From Parachlorella kessleri (lineage: Eukaryota; Chlorophyta; Trebouxiophyceae; Chlorellales; Chlorellaceae): DNA of 34,570 nucleotides. The notes under the pieces are model-generated. The model saw only the letters and a program-made list of their open reading frames with translations. It did no database searches and had not been told where the DNA came from. The position numbers and the translations under genes are program-made. Positions 34,353 through 34,570 of the stretch are shown here, piece by piece; position 1 is the stretch's first letter; each line of letters starts with the position of its first letter. The stretch spans positions 1 through 34,570 of the forward strand of contig BBXU01002049.1 of assembly GCA_001598975.1 (NCBI GenBank). Direction: 5' to 3'.

Positions 34353-34570
34353 CTGAATTGTATGCAGCCAACGAGGCACAGCGTGTGTGCTAGCTGGCTG
34401 AGGGCTAGGCGCGCTGCATGCCTCAGGTCAGCCTCACTGCCTGCAATCTGCCCCAAGAGCAAGGCACGCCAAGACCGTTCTGGCCAAGCTGAAATACACG
34501 ATCGCATTGAGACAGGTGCACTTCTGTCACCGCATCCGGAAAATACAGGGGTGTTGGACCCATATCAGTT
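34353..34570. other. Intron of phosphatase copy C at the window edge
   Basis: This should be the intron between exons 4 and 5 of copy C. I looked for the exon 4 sequence (the WSPEFNVTVPP-like stretch) on the minus strand and did not find it. Confidence 0.5.

Overview
The window looks like nuclear DNA of a green alga (Chlorophyta). The coding sequence is cut by many short introns with algal-type acceptors (mostly GCAG/ or TGCAG/). A TGTAA box, the usual chlorophyte polyadenylation signal, follows some stop codons. The tRNA genes end in runs of T and carry no encoded CCA. The protein families present (GH1 glucosidase, F-box/LRR protein, tubulin-ligase-like protein, membrane cyclophilin with a PAN/Apple domain, purple acid phosphatases) also fit an alga. 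The species cannot be named from the sequence alone.

Layout from left to right. 1-1870 (+): the 3' end of a family-1 glycoside hydrolase with a C-terminal membrane segment. 2728-7789 (-): an eleven-exon F-box/leucine-rich-repeat gene, convergent with the first. 8104-9857 (+): a three-exon tubulin-tyrosine-ligase-like gene, divergent from the F-box gene across a 314-base shared promoter region. 10460-14656 (+): a nine-exon gene for a membrane-anchored PAN/Apple plus cyclophilin protein. 15375-15446 (+): tRNA-Pro(AGG). 16497-21983 (+): purple acid phosphatase copy A, 15 exons. 23121-23192 (+): a second tRNA-Pro(AGG), identical to the first, next to a cluster of GC-rich palindromes. 24173-29970 (-): phosphatase copy B, 15 exons. 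30954-34352 (-): phosphatase copy C, with exons 5-15 visible and the 5' exons beyond the window edge.

The right half is a local gene family. The three phosphatases share every intron position that can be compared, and most exon lengths are identical to the base. Copy A is inverted relative to B and C. They are probably secreted or vacuolar enzymes that release phosphate from organic esters. The left-half genes are not obviously functionally linked. I inferred the exon models by reading splice sites, frame and homology by eye. In every model the phases close without a frame break, and for the phosphatases three paralogues support each other. Repeated themes are GC-AG introns (five, two of which are GT in a paralogue), intronic tandem duplications, and a family of about 65-base repeats upstream of both tRNA genes. 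I found no CRISPR, prophage or bacterial-type operon.
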